DNA from: JADGNF01 sp964582085
GTDB taxonomy: Archaea > Thermoproteota > Bathyarchaeia > Bathyarchaeales > Bathycorpusculaceae
DNA length: 64,000 nt
NCBI GenBank assembly: GCA_964582085.1
Contig: CAZOPV010000009.1
Span: forward strand, 94,270-158,269
Reading direction: 5' to 3'
The notes beneath the pieces are model-generated. The model saw only the letters and a program-made list of their open reading frames with translations. It made no database searches and was not told where the DNA came from. Shown here piece after piece: positions 35,854-44,742 of the stretch (positions within the stretch are counted from its first letter, which is position 1; each line of letters opens with the position of its first letter). The translations under genes were made by a program, and so were the position numbers.

Positions 35854-36327
35854 TTGACTGAACAACTACATCCATATGTAGTATTTCTTCCAGAAGATGA
35901 AAAAAATAAAGTGCTTAGTGCCATCTTTGGCTCTAAAGCAGCTGTCGACATACTCAACTTCGCGCTCAAACAAGGTATAGAAAAAAACATCTACCAAAAA
36001 GATCTCGTCCAAAAACTCAATTATTCAAACAAAACCATAATAGAAAACCTCAAAACGCTCACTAAACTCGGTGTAATTGACGAAGCAATGGAAAAGAACA
36101 GTAAAGAAGGTAGAATCGTATGGGTCAAAGCCTACCAACTAACCAACCTAGGAAAATGGTTTGCCTTACTTATGGCAGACGAAGAAGAGATTCCAGAAAA
36201 AGAAAAAGCTGAAATTATGCAAAATCTCTTCCGCATTTATGTAAAAATGGTAAAAGGACTTGCTGAGCGACTAAATGTAGAAAAGAAAACACTTGAAACG
36301 ATCTTCAAGGAAGAAATGAAAACTTGA
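35854..36327 (+). CDS. Winged-helix transcriptional regulator
   Basis: 157 residues, TTG start. A winged helix spans residues about 20-95 (VLSAIFGSKAAVDILNFALKQ ... QKDLVQKLNYSNKTIIENLKTLTKLGVIDEA), with a helical C-terminus (NLFRIYVKMVKGLAERLNVEKKTLETIF). Its TGA stop overlaps the mobB TTG start, so it is co-translated with mobB and may regulate molybdenum or tungsten cofactor use; that role is inferred from position only. Confidence 0.8.
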   Translation: MTEQLHPYVVFLPEDEKNKVLSAIFGSKAAVDILNFALKQGIEKNIYQKDLVQKLNYSNKTIIENLKTLTKLGVIDEAMEKNSKEGRIVWVKAYQLTNLGKWFALLMADEEEIPEKEKAEIMQNLFRIYVKMVKGLAERLNVEKKTLETIFKEEMKT

Positions 36328-36851
36328 AACAAAAAATCATAGCCATTGTGGGCGGCAAAAAAGTCGGCAAAACAACCACCACTGAAAACCTCATCTATGA
36401 ACTCACAAGTAGAGGTTACAAAGTTGCAGCTATAAAACACATCAGCGAACCAGAGTTCACTATAGACACAAAAGGGAAAGATACCTACAGATTCGCCCAA
36501 CATGGCGCTCGAACCATAATAGCCGTGTCACCCAACGAAATTGTCACCATAGAGAAGGGTAACACCCAAAATACGCCGCTATCAGCACTCTTTAAAAAAT
36601 GCAAAAATAGCGATATCATACTAATTGAGGGCTTTAAAAAAAATGTTGCGAAAAAAACAACTATACCAAAAATCGTTGTCGTCAGATCCCAAGAAGAAGC
36701 CGTAATTGCCCTACAAACGTACAAACCCATCTTAGCATTCAGTGGATCCTATAATACTGAAAAAATAAGCTCCGCCGTACCTTATGTAGACTCTACAAGA
36801 AACGCAAAAAAACTCGCCGATATCGCACAAAACACTCTAACAAAAAACTAA
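36324..36851 (+). CDS. mobB: Molybdopterin-guanine dinucleotide biosynthesis adaptor MobB
   Basis: 175 residues, TTG start. P-loop GTPase: Walker A IVGGKKVGKTTTTENLIYEL, then the family block VAAIKHISEPEFTIDTKGKDTYRFAQHGA and IILIEGFK. MobB assists MobA in forming the dinucleotide form of the molybdenum or tungsten cofactor. MobA is not in the window. Coupled to the upstream regulator gene by overlap. Confidence 0.92.
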   Translation: MKQKIIAIVGGKKVGKTTTTENLIYELTSRGYKVAAIKHISEPEFTIDTKGKDTYRFAQHGARTIIAVSPNEIVTIEKGNTQNTPLSALFKKCKNSDIILIEGFKKNVAKKTTIPKIVVVRSQEEAVIALQTYKPILAFSGSYNTEKISSAVPYVDSTRNAKKLADIAQNTLTKN

Positions 36852-36974
36852 CAAAAATTGGTTGCTTGTGGGGTTTGGAGAAAATTTGAGGGGAGAAGGG
36901 AGAGCGTGCAAAAAAGTATGAGGTTCTCCAAACCTTTCCACCTACCAACTGTTGTCCACTTTTCCCTCCGATTC

Positions 36975-38150
36975 TTACAAGGCTTTGAAAGCCTCAAACC
37001 AACGATTATAAAGCGCCAGCATATCCAAAGAGACACTGGGTTTACGCTCCTCAAATATTTGTCGGAAATCTGCCATGGTTAAAGCTCGTGGTTTAGCAGC
37101 TTTGTCATTAGCTTTCCCAGATTCAAAGAACTCACCAATTAAACTGAGTTGCGCGGATTGGCAAACGTCTCGGATGTCACTTCCTGAGAAACCCTCACTT
37201 AAACGAGCCAACTCATGCAAGTCCACATTTTCAGCAACAGACAAATTACCTGTATAATGCTTCAGCATCATTAGGCGTGTGTTAAAATCGGGAAGTGGAA
37301 CCAAAATTCTCTTCTGGAAACGCCGTATGAAAGCCCAATCTAAATCCCATGGCTTATTTGTAGCACCTATTACATAAACATGCAAAGCTTTACCTTTGTC
37401 CATTATGCCGTCCATTTCCTTCAGGAACTGGTTTTTAACACGAATTTCTCCGCCCACCTCGTTGGAATGTGTCCCCATCAAGGAATCTAACTCGTCTACG
37501 AACACAATTGCGGGTTTGCCTTCGTTAGATGATTTGCGAGCAGAAGTAAACAGTTTAGCCACGTTCTGTTCAGCCTCACCCAACCACTTAGACATAATCG
37601 ACGCAGCATCAATGCTGTAAAAGTTAGCATCAATTTCTGTAGCAACTGCGGCTGCCAACAACGTTTTTCCGCATCCAGGTGGACCAAAAAGCAGAATCCC
37701 CCGTGGCCAACCAAGCGGGAACAGATCAGGTCTTTGAACGGGGTAAACAATTGCCTCTTTTACTGCTTTCTTTGCAGTATCTAAACCGACAACTTCCTCC
37801 CACTTTACCATGGGTTTCTCGGTAACAACAAGTTCCTCTCCGTTACCCTTGCTTTCAGTTGTTGCCTTCTCAACCCCGCTTTCTTCAGCCTCGCGCTCCA
37901 TCTCCATCCGCACATCTGCAGGAGAAACTGAGCCCTGTAAAGCTTTAATTCGCTCTTGGTAAGCGATTGCCCGTTGCACATAAACTTTATTCAAACCGTA
38001 CTCTGGGTAAAGCTGAACAAGCTGAAGCAAACTCTCAATGGCTTTCTGATATAGAGTGATTGCTCTGCCTTTGTTACCCTGCTTGTCCATTTTCACAGCG
38101 TCTAATGCATAAGCTGTGGCGGCCTTTTCTAATTCTTGTGAAGCGCTCAC
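36975..38150 (-). CDS. cdvC: CdvC / Vps4-type AAA ATPase
   Basis: 391 residues. An N-terminal MIT domain (residues 5-75, ATAYALDAVKMDKQGNKGRA), a linker, then one AAA domain: Walker A GPPGCGKTLLAAAVATE, Walker B AIVFVDELDSL, and the arginine-finger region. The family C-terminus follows. CdvC disassembles CdvB filaments to drive membrane scission. Last gene of the cdv cluster; 19 bp separate it from cdvB. A good match to archaeal and eukaryotic Vps4. Confidence 0.96.
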   Translation of the reverse strand: MSASQELEKAATAYALDAVKMDKQGNKGRAITLYQKAIESLLQLVQLYPEYGLNKVYVQRAIAYQERIKALQGSVSPADVRMEMEREAEESGVEKATTESKGNGEELVVTEKPMVKWEEVVGLDTAKKAVKEAIVYPVQRPDLFPLGWPRGILLFGPPGCGKTLLAAAVATEIDANFYSIDAASIMSKWLGEAEQNVAKLFTSARKSSNEGKPAIVFVDELDSLMGTHSNEVGGEIRVKNQFLKEMDGIMDKGKALHVYVIGATNKPWDLDWAFIRRFQKRILVPLPDFNTRLMMLKHYTGNLSVAENVDLHELARLSEGFSGSDIRDVCQSAQLSLIGEFFESGKANDKAAKPRALTMADFRQIFEERKPSVSLDMLALYNRWFEAFKAL

Positions 38151-38169
38151 TTTTTGTTCCTCCTCATCT

Positions 38170-39112
38170 TTATTCAGGCGGTTTTAACTCAATTTTTATT
38201 CTTCCCTTGTTGCCTAAACTTTCGAGGGCTTTCTCAATTTCTTTGTTTGACGTTTTTAACTCGGTTGAACAACGTGTAAGGTCTATTTCACCGTTACTCT
38301 TGCGTAAATACTCAAGAAGCATATCTTCAATTGAAGGCGCTGGCTTTTCCACCGTCAAAGAAATCTCCTTAATTTCCTGCTTCTTGTATGAGAAAAAGGT
38401 TTGCGTTGTTTCCCGCTCAGGAGATTCCTGTGTTCTCCGTCCACTCACCTGAGAGTTGGAAGCAGATAAAGCAACCAGTTCACGAATTGGAGCCCTATTT
38501 TTCAATTCTGGTTCAGGAACTGACAGCGGCGGTTCAGGGAGAGTTTCAGAAATTTTCTGCTCAAGGAATGTAGAAACTTCTTTGAGGATCTCTTCTCCCG
38601 CCTCGCTTTTCTGACCTAAAGGAATTAAAGATTCAGTGTCCGCCTGAATTTTCGTGGCGTATAAAGTGTCACTTATCGTAGCGTTAACGTTATTCAGTTC
38701 TGCGGATACATCAGGCAAAACTTGGAAGAGTTCTTGTGATACACCCTGTAGTAGCTTCAACGCAGGTTTAAGGTCCACTACTATCTCGCTGAGTTCCTTT
38801 AATGTTTCAAGTCTCAAAATTACGCGTTCAATGGCTAATTGTACATTATAGAGAAACTTTAATAGCTTTCTAACTTCAGCAATTTCATTAGCGCAAACTG
38901 CCGCGCGTTCTTTATTATTTCTCTTCAATGCGCTCATGCAAGTCTCAAAAAGTACTTTGTCGCGTTCTTTAAGTCGGTAACTTGCCTGTTCCAGCTTGTT
39001 CTGTTGGACTTTGAGGGTATAAATGGATTTAGCAGCGATTTCTTTTAAAGGCGGAGGGGGTGAGTGGGGTAAAACTTTGATGTTTGCTCCCTCCCTGCCC
39101 TAGCTGCTTCAT
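38170..39112 (-). CDS. cdvB: CdvB (ESCRT-III-like) with apparent +1 frameshift near the N-terminus
   Basis: The main frame (ATG 38937) encodes an ESCRT-III core plus a C-terminal segment with the broken winged helix that binds CdvA (IEDMLLEYLRKSNGEIDL ... GNKGRIKIELKPP). Homology to the neighbouring paralogue starts well upstream of this ATG: the same frame reads PPPLKEIAAKSIYTLKVQQN and on without any start codon. A second frame begins at ATG 39112 (MKQLGQGGSKHQSF) and would join it if one base of the 5-G run at 39056-39060 were absent. Either the assembly has an extra base, or a +1 shift occurs at CCC-T. Intact CdvB would polymerise at midcell. Confidence 0.8.
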
Positions 39113-39120
39113 CCCTATGG

Positions 39121-39843
39121 TTATATTCCAGCCTTTCCGACTTCTTTGACGTAAACAACGACTGGGGGTTCTGGGAGATCTGCCGTTTCAACCACTGGCA
39201 CTTCAACAGATTTGGTTTTGGGTTCTGGAACTTCTGGAGCATCACCTAGCAGAATATTGGAGAGTTTGTTTCTTGTTGTTTCTAGATCGTTTTTCTCCGT
39301 ATTGGTGCGTTTAATGTTCTCTTGGAGAGCTGTGTATGCAACCTTGTATTGTTCGTCCGCAATCTTGCCGATTTCATGTTCAAGTTCTAAGTGTAGAACG
39401 GCATAGCTAAGCGCCTTCAACTCTTCTTCGCATTGAATTAGACCTTGTGCTATATCATCTAGAAGAATCTGTGCATCTTTACGCAATTGGTTAAGGACAG
39501 TACTAAAGTTTGTGTGAAGTTCCTGATAGAGATCAGGGCTGATTTTTCTTTTGTCAGCTAAATCTTTTAGGGCTTGGTCTTTGCGCCAGATGAAGGGAAT
39601 TTGGTCGTAGAATATTGCCGCTTTGGATTTAATTCTGGAGAGTAATGTGATTTCAGCACCATTGAATAATAGAGCGTCTATAGGGTGCTTGATGAATCTA
39701 CCATCGCTAAGTTCGAGAAATACTGCGTCAAATTTTCCACTTGGAGTGGTAGCAAACGAAATTATTCTTCCAACAGATCGACCATATTCGTCTTTTACAT
39801 GTTTACCAATGGAAAGAAAAAGATTGGATGTAATTTGAGACAT
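39121..39843 (-). CDS. cdvA: CdvA cell-division protein
   Basis: 240 residues: an N-terminal PRC-barrel-like domain (GKHVKDEYGRSVGRIISFA ... FDAVFLELSDGRFIKHP), a long coiled coil (about 85-195) and a C-terminal peptide after a Pro/Val/Glu linker (PPVVVYVKEVGKAGI) that should bind the winged helix of CdvB. CdvA is the archaea-specific membrane-recruiting part of the Cdv machinery. The ribosome site AAGGAGTG lies upstream of ATG 39843, 13 bp after the paralogue's stop. Identity rests on architecture and position between cdvB-type and cdvB/cdvC genes. Confidence 0.85.
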   Translation of the reverse strand: MSQITSNLFLSIGKHVKDEYGRSVGRIISFATTPSGKFDAVFLELSDGRFIKHPIDALLFNGAEITLLSRIKSKAAIFYDQIPFIWRKDQALKDLADKRKISPDLYQELHTNFSTVLNQLRKDAQILLDDIAQGLIQCEEELKALSYAVLHLELEHEIGKIADEQYKVAYTALQENIKRTNTEKNDLETTRNKLSNILLGDAPEVPEPKTKSVEVPVVETADLPEPPVVVYVKEVGKAGI

Positions 39844-39856
39844 TTTTTACACTCCT

Positions 39857-40516
39857 TTAGAATCCTTGTGTTGACTGCTCTGCTTGTGTAGTTGTGGGCA
39901 CACCTTGTGGCAAATCAGGGAACTTCTCTTTGATTCGTTGCTCAGCGACTGTTGCAGCTTCAGTCAGGATTTTGCTTGCATCTTCGTTGACTGTGTCAAA
40001 GTTAAGGGTCATTCCTGAACCTTGACCTGCCTCAATCATTATTCCGCTCAGCATGTTGCCGATTTCACCTAGCTCGTTCTCCGCCTCCGGGAACACACTC
40101 ACTAAACCTGATCTGACAGAGCGTAGAACGCCAACAGCTGGACCTAGTGTGGATACAACGTCACCGAGTTCGGATACCGTGCGTAAACGTAAGACTATCT
40201 GTTCGAGGGCAAGTCGAGCGTTTATAATGAGTTTCTCCATTTTGCGAACTTCGGCGAGTTCGTTGGCAAAGACATTAGCTCTCGCGGTATCGTGTTTGGT
40301 GTAGGCATCAACTATTCTTGCGAAGATCGCTTTGTCACGTTGAGTGAATCTTTCTGTGGCTTGATCAAGTTTTTGTACCTGAAGTTCTATACGTCTTACA
40401 GCGAAGTCGAGTCGTGGTTTGAGTGGCCCTGGTGGTTTTACTGCATCTTTTAGTCGGTTAGTGAACGGCTGTTCTTCTCTTTTACTTTCCCATTTTTTAG
40501 CGAACCTTTCGGACAA
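39857..40516 (-). CDS. CdvB-type ESCRT-III paralogue without winged helix
   Basis: 219 residues, TTG start with GGAGG seven bases upstream. N-terminus MSERFAKKWESKREEQPFTN, then Pro-rich PPGPLKPRLDFAVRRIELQVQKLDQ and the ESCRT-III helical core (AVGVLRSVRSGLVSVFPEAENELGEIGNMLSGIM). It has no C-terminal broken winged helix, so it probably does not bind CdvA directly and may be a secondary filament subunit like CdvB1 or CdvB2. It is the first gene of a four-gene cluster; three of the gaps are short. Confidence 0.85.
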   Translation of the reverse strand: MSERFAKKWESKREEQPFTNRLKDAVKPPGPLKPRLDFAVRRIELQVQKLDQATERFTQRDKAIFARIVDAYTKHDTARANVFANELAEVRKMEKLIINARLALEQIVLRLRTVSELGDVVSTLGPAVGVLRSVRSGLVSVFPEAENELGEIGNMLSGIMIEAGQGSGMTLNFDTVNEDASKILTEAATVAEQRIKEKFPDLPQGVPTTTQAEQSTQGF

Positions 40517-40742
40517 ATTTATTCCTCCTACAACAGAGGATGCAGAAATTCGTCTTATACGTTGTTAATATGATCGAAATATGGATGTATATATGTGGGG
40601 ATATACGGAACCAAAAAATGGGGTTTGGGCTTTAATTGTAAACTTAAAAGACATGGTGGTTGCTTTTCTGATTATAGACATAAAAATGTAAGTTAGACTA
40701 AAAAGAAGCATAGTCTAATTGCTAGACAAAGGTGAAAAATGA

Positions 40743-40961
40743 ATGAATGACAGGTTTAAAGTATTTGCCATCGTTGCGCTCTTGGGATTCATGGCAGGCA
40801 TAATTGCACAACTGACTGCAGACTACGCAATACCATGGCTTATGGAGGTAATTCCTGCACTAATTCAAGTGAAATTTATCGTCTCAGGATTCGCAGGAGC
40901 ATGTTTGACGCTACTCTTAGTTGGCATCTGGGCATACGTAACTGGACCCCGAGACAGATAA
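40743..40961 (+). CDS. Small two-helix membrane protein
   Basis: 72 residues with two transmembrane helices (VFAIVALLGFMAGIIAQL and KFIVSGFAGACLTLLLVGIWAYV) joined by a short polar loop and ending in GPRDR. Divergent from the cdv cluster (225 bp). A GGTG-type ribosome site lies upstream of ATG 40743. Function unknown; its position makes a division or membrane role possible, but nothing in the protein shows this. Confidence 0.65.
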   Translation: MNDRFKVFAIVALLGFMAGIIAQLTADYAIPWLMEVIPALIQVKFIVSGFAGACLTLLLVGIWAYVTGPRDR

Positions 40962-41342
40962 AAAAGAGAGCAACTCCCTCTTTCTTTGCCCAAAGTAGAA
41001 TACTTGCTCTACCCCAGTTCAGAATATGCGTTCAGTAGTTTGTTGAAGGGGTTGTTTTGGACTCAGTAGCGGAAAAAGAGGTCATCCGCCTTCGCGTCTT
41101 CGTACCTCGATATCCTCATCGTCCACTATAGTAAAGTAGTGAACTAGTATTTACGTTTACGGAAAATGATTGAGTAGCTAAGCATTAAAAAAGGATCTCA
41201 AATTGCAAAATTCTTTTAAGAGAAAAAAGCGGAAATGCGCATAAATACTAAAGCTTACTTAGTTCGCTTAGTTTATTAGCTCTTCAAATTGTTTTTCTTT
41301 AGATAATTCGTTCTCTTGCTATTCATTTTGTAACAGCATAGT
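40962..41342. other. Intergenic region, nothing clear
   Basis: 380 bp of A/T-rich DNA between the small membrane-protein gene and the ferritin-like remnant. I see no frame with coding character, no tRNA and no repeat. Confidence 0.3.
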
Positions 41343-41548
41343 TTAGAATTCACCTACATCAGTTTTTTCTTCTTTAGTGATAGCCAACAGTATAGCCTTG
41401 ATTGGCCTTTTGGTTAACGAAGTCATCTGCTCGTAAAGGTTTATGGCATCCAACTCAGCTATTATGGTGGCAAGTAAAATTTCTTTGTCCAAAGTTTCTT
41501 GCGCAGTTTTTCAAGATTTATCGAAATTTTTGAAAGCAAAATCTTCAT
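41343..41548 (-). pseudogene. Remnant of a ferritin-like / rubrerythrin-type gene
   Basis: Reading from ATG 41548, the frame gives MKILLSKISINLEKL, then shifts. The other frame continues AQETLDKEILLATIIAELDAINLYEQMTSLTK ... AILLAITKEEKTDVGEF and stops at 41343. Helix 1 with E...YEQM and helix 2 with EExxx resemble a ferritin-like di-iron protein. The second metal His of the usual EExxH is Asp here (EEKTD), and the frame is broken and short. It is decayed and not expected to bind iron. Confidence 0.5.
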
Positions 41549-41647
41549 CACTATTCCCTTTCTAAAGGGTAATACAAGATACTTCACTTTCGTAAAACTT
41601 TATAATTACGCCGTTGTCTCTTTCGAGATAAAAAGGGGTTTACGATT

Positions 41648-42556
41648 TTGAAGTTCGGCTCATACATATTCGAACCACAGAAAGCAGAAGGCTTTGATTT
41701 TCACGTGTTACGTATAAAAACAGAAACGGGAAAAAGAATCTCGCCTCAATCAGATATGTATAGTAACGTGGCAATTTTTGCAGACAACGTGGCTACCCAC
41801 GAAAACAAAGAGTGGGTAAGTCAATCACCTGGTGGACCTGCACGCATAGGAAATAATAACTTTAACATTTATTGGGACACCGTATGCGCAACACAACCTG
41901 AACACAGAACTGAACAGCTGAACTACGTTGAAGGTGTAGACAAAAATTCGGCCGGTGTCTGGCTCAACAGTTTCTACTTCGCTGAACTTGGATACTGCAT
42001 TTGCCCCCGATGTAAGGAACTTTGGAATAAAAGTGGTTTAAGTTGGTTGGACTGGCGGAAAAAAGAAGTTATAGACTACGTCGCTCAAATTCGGGAACGT
42101 GTAAAAAACGAATTGGTACTTTGCATCCAACCTGATCCCGTAAATTCTATTGAACGATATGGCGTTGATTTTGATGAACTCGCAAAGTACGCTGACGCCT
42201 TTAATGTCGTGATGTTCAGCAAAAGCTACGCCACGCCATGGTACTGGGAAACATTGAGTCGTGGCTTTAAAAAAATCCTGAAAAAACCCATGTACATCAG
42301 CTTGTATGTTTTCGGTCCAGGCGACTCACTTACAGATGTCCCCGATCCCGCGGAAATTCTGACGGTTAGTGTTCGCTGCGCCAGAGTAGGTATAGATGGC
42401 ATACTCTACTTAACAGGTGATTCTGAACAAATAAGAAATTACCAGAAGGCAGTAATTAACCAAGTTCAACTGCGGGAACGATTAAGGAGTTATGGTGGGC
42501 AACCTGTCCAAGAAGTGCTGGATTTAATTACAAAATGGGAGAAAAATCTACAGTAG
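41648..42556 (+). CDS. TIM-barrel glycoside-hydrolase-like protein with CxCPRC motif (paralogue 3)
   Basis: 302 residues, TTG start, with AAAAGGGG eight bases upstream and a TATA-like CTTTATAATT near 41597-41606. It carries all family blocks: KFGSYIFEPQKAEGFDFHV, YCICPRCKELWNKSGLSWLDWRK (Cys motif near 41992-42015), PDPVNSIERYGVDF and MFSKSYATPWYWETLSRGFKKILKKP. It is closest to paralogue 1 (9076-9975), sharing MFSK[AS]Y(P/A)TPWYWET. No signal peptide. Activity is not known; see paralogue 1. Confidence 0.7.
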   Translation: MKFGSYIFEPQKAEGFDFHVLRIKTETGKRISPQSDMYSNVAIFADNVATHENKEWVSQSPGGPARIGNNNFNIYWDTVCATQPEHRTEQLNYVEGVDKNSAGVWLNSFYFAELGYCICPRCKELWNKSGLSWLDWRKKEVIDYVAQIRERVKNELVLCIQPDPVNSIERYGVDFDELAKYADAFNVVMFSKSYATPWYWETLSRGFKKILKKPMYISLYVFGPGDSLTDVPDPAEILTVSVRCARVGIDGILYLTGDSEQIRNYQKAVINQVQLRERLRSYGGQPVQEVLDLITKWEKNLQ

Positions 42557-42565
42557 ACAGTTGCT

Positions 42566-42862
42566 TTGAATCAAAAGCATTTTTTGCTTTATGAACCAAT
42601 CAGAATAAATTCTTCAGATCCAAAGCCATTGGGGTTCGAAATGGAAAAATTTGCTCTACAAAATATTCCATCTGCCTCTTTTGATTGTACGATGCGCGAG
42701 TTATTCTTGGATCTGATCGACATCACGATGACGGAAGGCAACAAAGGGCGCCTAAAATCGATGCCGACAAATTATGGGTACGTTTTCTTCTGGTATGGTT
42801 GGCTAAACAAGAAAGCTCTTCAAAAACATTATCAATCATATGTAACCAAGGAAAAAAATTAG
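42566..42862 (+). CDS. Hypothetical small protein, doubtful
   Basis: A 98-codon frame ten bases after paralogue 3. Start is TTG (42566). Composition is protein-like (FALQNIPSASFDCTMRELFL; TNYGYVFFWYGWLNKKAL), but no family is recognised and both neighbours downstream are broken genes. It may itself be a remnant. Confidence 0.35.
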   Translation: MNQKHFLLYEPIRINSSDPKPLGFEMEKFALQNIPSASFDCTMRELFLDLIDITMTEGNKGRLKSMPTNYGYVFFWYGWLNKKALQKHYQSYVTKEKN

Positions 42863-42896
42863 AGATATAAGAAAAAATAGAAAACAGAACTCTTCG

Positions 42897-43101
42897 TTGA
42901 AACTCCAAGATCAAATCAAAGATTTTCTATTTTCAATAGTACGTGACCACCCAGACACCATTGGAGAAGGTCATGCAGAGGTACATTTGGCAGTTCTTGC
43001 GCCAAGACTAAAGCAACTCGACATCAGACGCTGCAATTGCGCTGAAAGATTATGCTCAAAAACTTGAAAGGATCGAAAAATTCAGGCGGAAAATACCTTA
43101 A
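42897..43101 (+). pseudogene. Broken helical protein gene (two frames)
   Basis: From TTG 42897 the frame gives LKLQDQIKDFLFSIVRDHPD ... VHLAVLAPRLKQLD and ends at 43065. A second frame from about 43024 continues SDAAIALKDYAQKLERIEKF and ends at 43099-43101. Together they make one helical protein broken by a single frameshift near 43015-43025. No family recognised. Confidence 0.4.
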
Positions 43102-43120
43102 AAAGAAATCAGGCAGAATA

Positions 43121-43391
43121 GTGGAAGAAATAGAAACCAGTTTTGGAGTCATCGACTATATCACTGTTGAAGAAGCAAAAAAAATTTGCAGATGAATACT
43201 TTTGGGATGATGAATGTGGTTATCTTGAACTTTCCCATAGAAAATTGGGATGCGAAATACAAGTAAGAGTACACTTTGATGGAGGCGAAAAACTAAGCGA
43301 GGTCGTTGAAATAATAGATAAAGTAATTAACCCTATAAAACCTGAGATAGAGCAAATGTTCAGGTTTGGAAAGTCTTTTTGTCCATTCTAA
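43121..43391 (+). pseudogene. Hypothetical gene frameshifted in an A8 run
   Basis: GTG 43121 opens EEIETSFGVIDYITVEEAKK, and a run of eight A (43177-43184) breaks the frame. The continuation FADEYFWDDECGYLELSHRK ... INPIKPEIEQMFRFGKSFCPF is in another frame to the stop at 43391. With seven A the protein would be continuous and about 90 residues. Either a pseudogene or a sequencing or assembly error in the homopolymer. No family recognised. Confidence 0.45.
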
Positions 43392-43575
43392 ATAGATTGA
43401 GGGTTGACCACCATTTACAGAGAAAAGATGTGCAGTTATGAAATTTTTTATTCCAATTTTTGCAGACTTTTACTATGTCCTCCAAAAAAACAGATCTGAC
43501 ATACAACTAGAGAGAAAAAATATGTTAAAATAGATGTAAAGCAAATTTAGGCAAATTTAGCCTTTGTTTTTAGCC

Positions 43576-44742
43576 TTATTTTTTCAGTGCCTTCGCCAAT
43601 TCAGCAGCTTTGTCAGTTTTTTCCCAAGGCAACTCGATGTCAGTTCTACCAAAGTGTCCGAAGACGGCAGTTTTTCTATATATGGGTCGGAGCAATTGAA
43701 GGTGGTCAATGATAGCTTTGGGGCGCATATCAAAATTCTTTTTTACCAACTCCAGAATTTCCTCATCGGAAATTTTTCCTGTTTCAAAGGTATTAACTAA
43801 AACGCTGATTGGATGAGCTACCCCTATAGCATAGCTAATTTGAACCTCACATTGATCAGCTAAACCTGCCGCAACAATGTTCTTAGCAATATAGCGCGCC
43901 ATGTAGCAACCTGACCTGTCCACTTTTGATGGGTCTTTGCCAGAGAAACATCCACCACCATGGCTACCCATGCCGCCGTAAGTGTCTACGATGATTTTTC
44001 TGCCTGTTAGACCAGAGTCCGCCAAGGTTCCGCCAACTACGAATCTCCCTGTGCCGTTTATTATGAATTTGGTGTCTACGCTAAGCATTTCAGCGGGGAT
44101 AACGTGTTTTATCACTTTTTCAATTATGTCTTTGTCTAAGGTTTTCTTGTCCACTTGGTCTGTGTGCTGTGCAGCTATGACAACAGCAGTTACGCGTTTT
44201 GGTTTGCCGTTAACATACTCTACTGTGACTTGAGATTTACAGTCAGGTCTCAGATACGGCACAATTTTTTGTTTACGGCAGTCAGATAGCCGCTTCACAA
44301 GTTTATGTGCCAATATAATCGGCATGGGCATGAGTTCTTTGGTTTCGTTTGTGGCATAACCGAAAACCATTCCTTGGTCACCTGCGCCTTGCTCGTGGTC
44401 TTTACTATCGTTAACACCCTGCGCGATATCTGGGGATTGCTCGGTTATTGAAACAAGAATACCACAGGTTTCCCAGTCTAAACCATCTTTTGCATTGTCA
44501 AAGCCAATTTCTCGGAGGGTTTGGCGAACAATATTTGGAATATTTACATAACAGGAAGTTGTAATTTGACCAGTCACAACCACTGTTCCCTGCATAACTA
44601 AAGTTTCGCAGTCAACTCTTGCTTTTGGGTCTTGTTGAAGAATAGCATCTAAGACGCTATCGGAGATCTGGTCAGCAACTTTGTCAGGGTGACCTTCACC
44701 CACTGATTCTGAAGTGAAAATATACTTGCCATTTTTTTTCAT
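43576..44742 (-). CDS. metK: S-adenosylmethionine synthetase, bacterial/eukaryotic type
   Basis: Makes SAM from methionine and ATP. It has the MetK blocks FTSESVGEGHPDKVADQISD (P-loop-like), EQGAGDQGMVFGYATNET and GRKIIVDTYGGMGSHGGGCFSGKDPSKVDRSG. This is the family shared by bacteria and eukaryotes, not the unrelated archaeal synthetase (COG1812) used by most archaea. ATG 44742 is preferred; GAAGG lies eight bases upstream, whereas ATG 44751 would sit next to it. About 388 residues, full length. It supplies SAM to the many radical-SAM and methyltransferase genes nearby. Confidence 0.95.
   Translation of the reverse strand: MKKNGKYIFTSESVGEGHPDKVADQISDSVLDAILQQDPKARVDCETLVMQGTVVVTGQITTSCYVNIPNIVRQTLREIGFDNAKDGLDWETCGILVSITEQSPDIAQGVNDSKDHEQGAGDQGMVFGYATNETKELMPMPIILAHKLVKRLSDCRKQKIVPYLRPDCKSQVTVEYVNGKPKRVTAVVIAAQHTDQVDKKTLDKDIIEKVIKHVIPAEMLSVDTKFIINGTGRFVVGGTLADSGLTGRKIIVDTYGGMGSHGGGCFSGKDPSKVDRSGCYMARYIAKNIVAAGLADQCEVQISYAIGVAHPISVLVNTFETGKISDEEILELVKKNFDMRPKAIIDHLQLLRPIYRKTAVFGHFGRTDIELPWEKTDKAAELAKALKK

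Noticed and set aside
41343..41548. Ferritin-like remnant as an encapsulated or functional ferritin
   Set aside because: Frame is broken, the metal His is Asp and no encapsulin gene is nearby.
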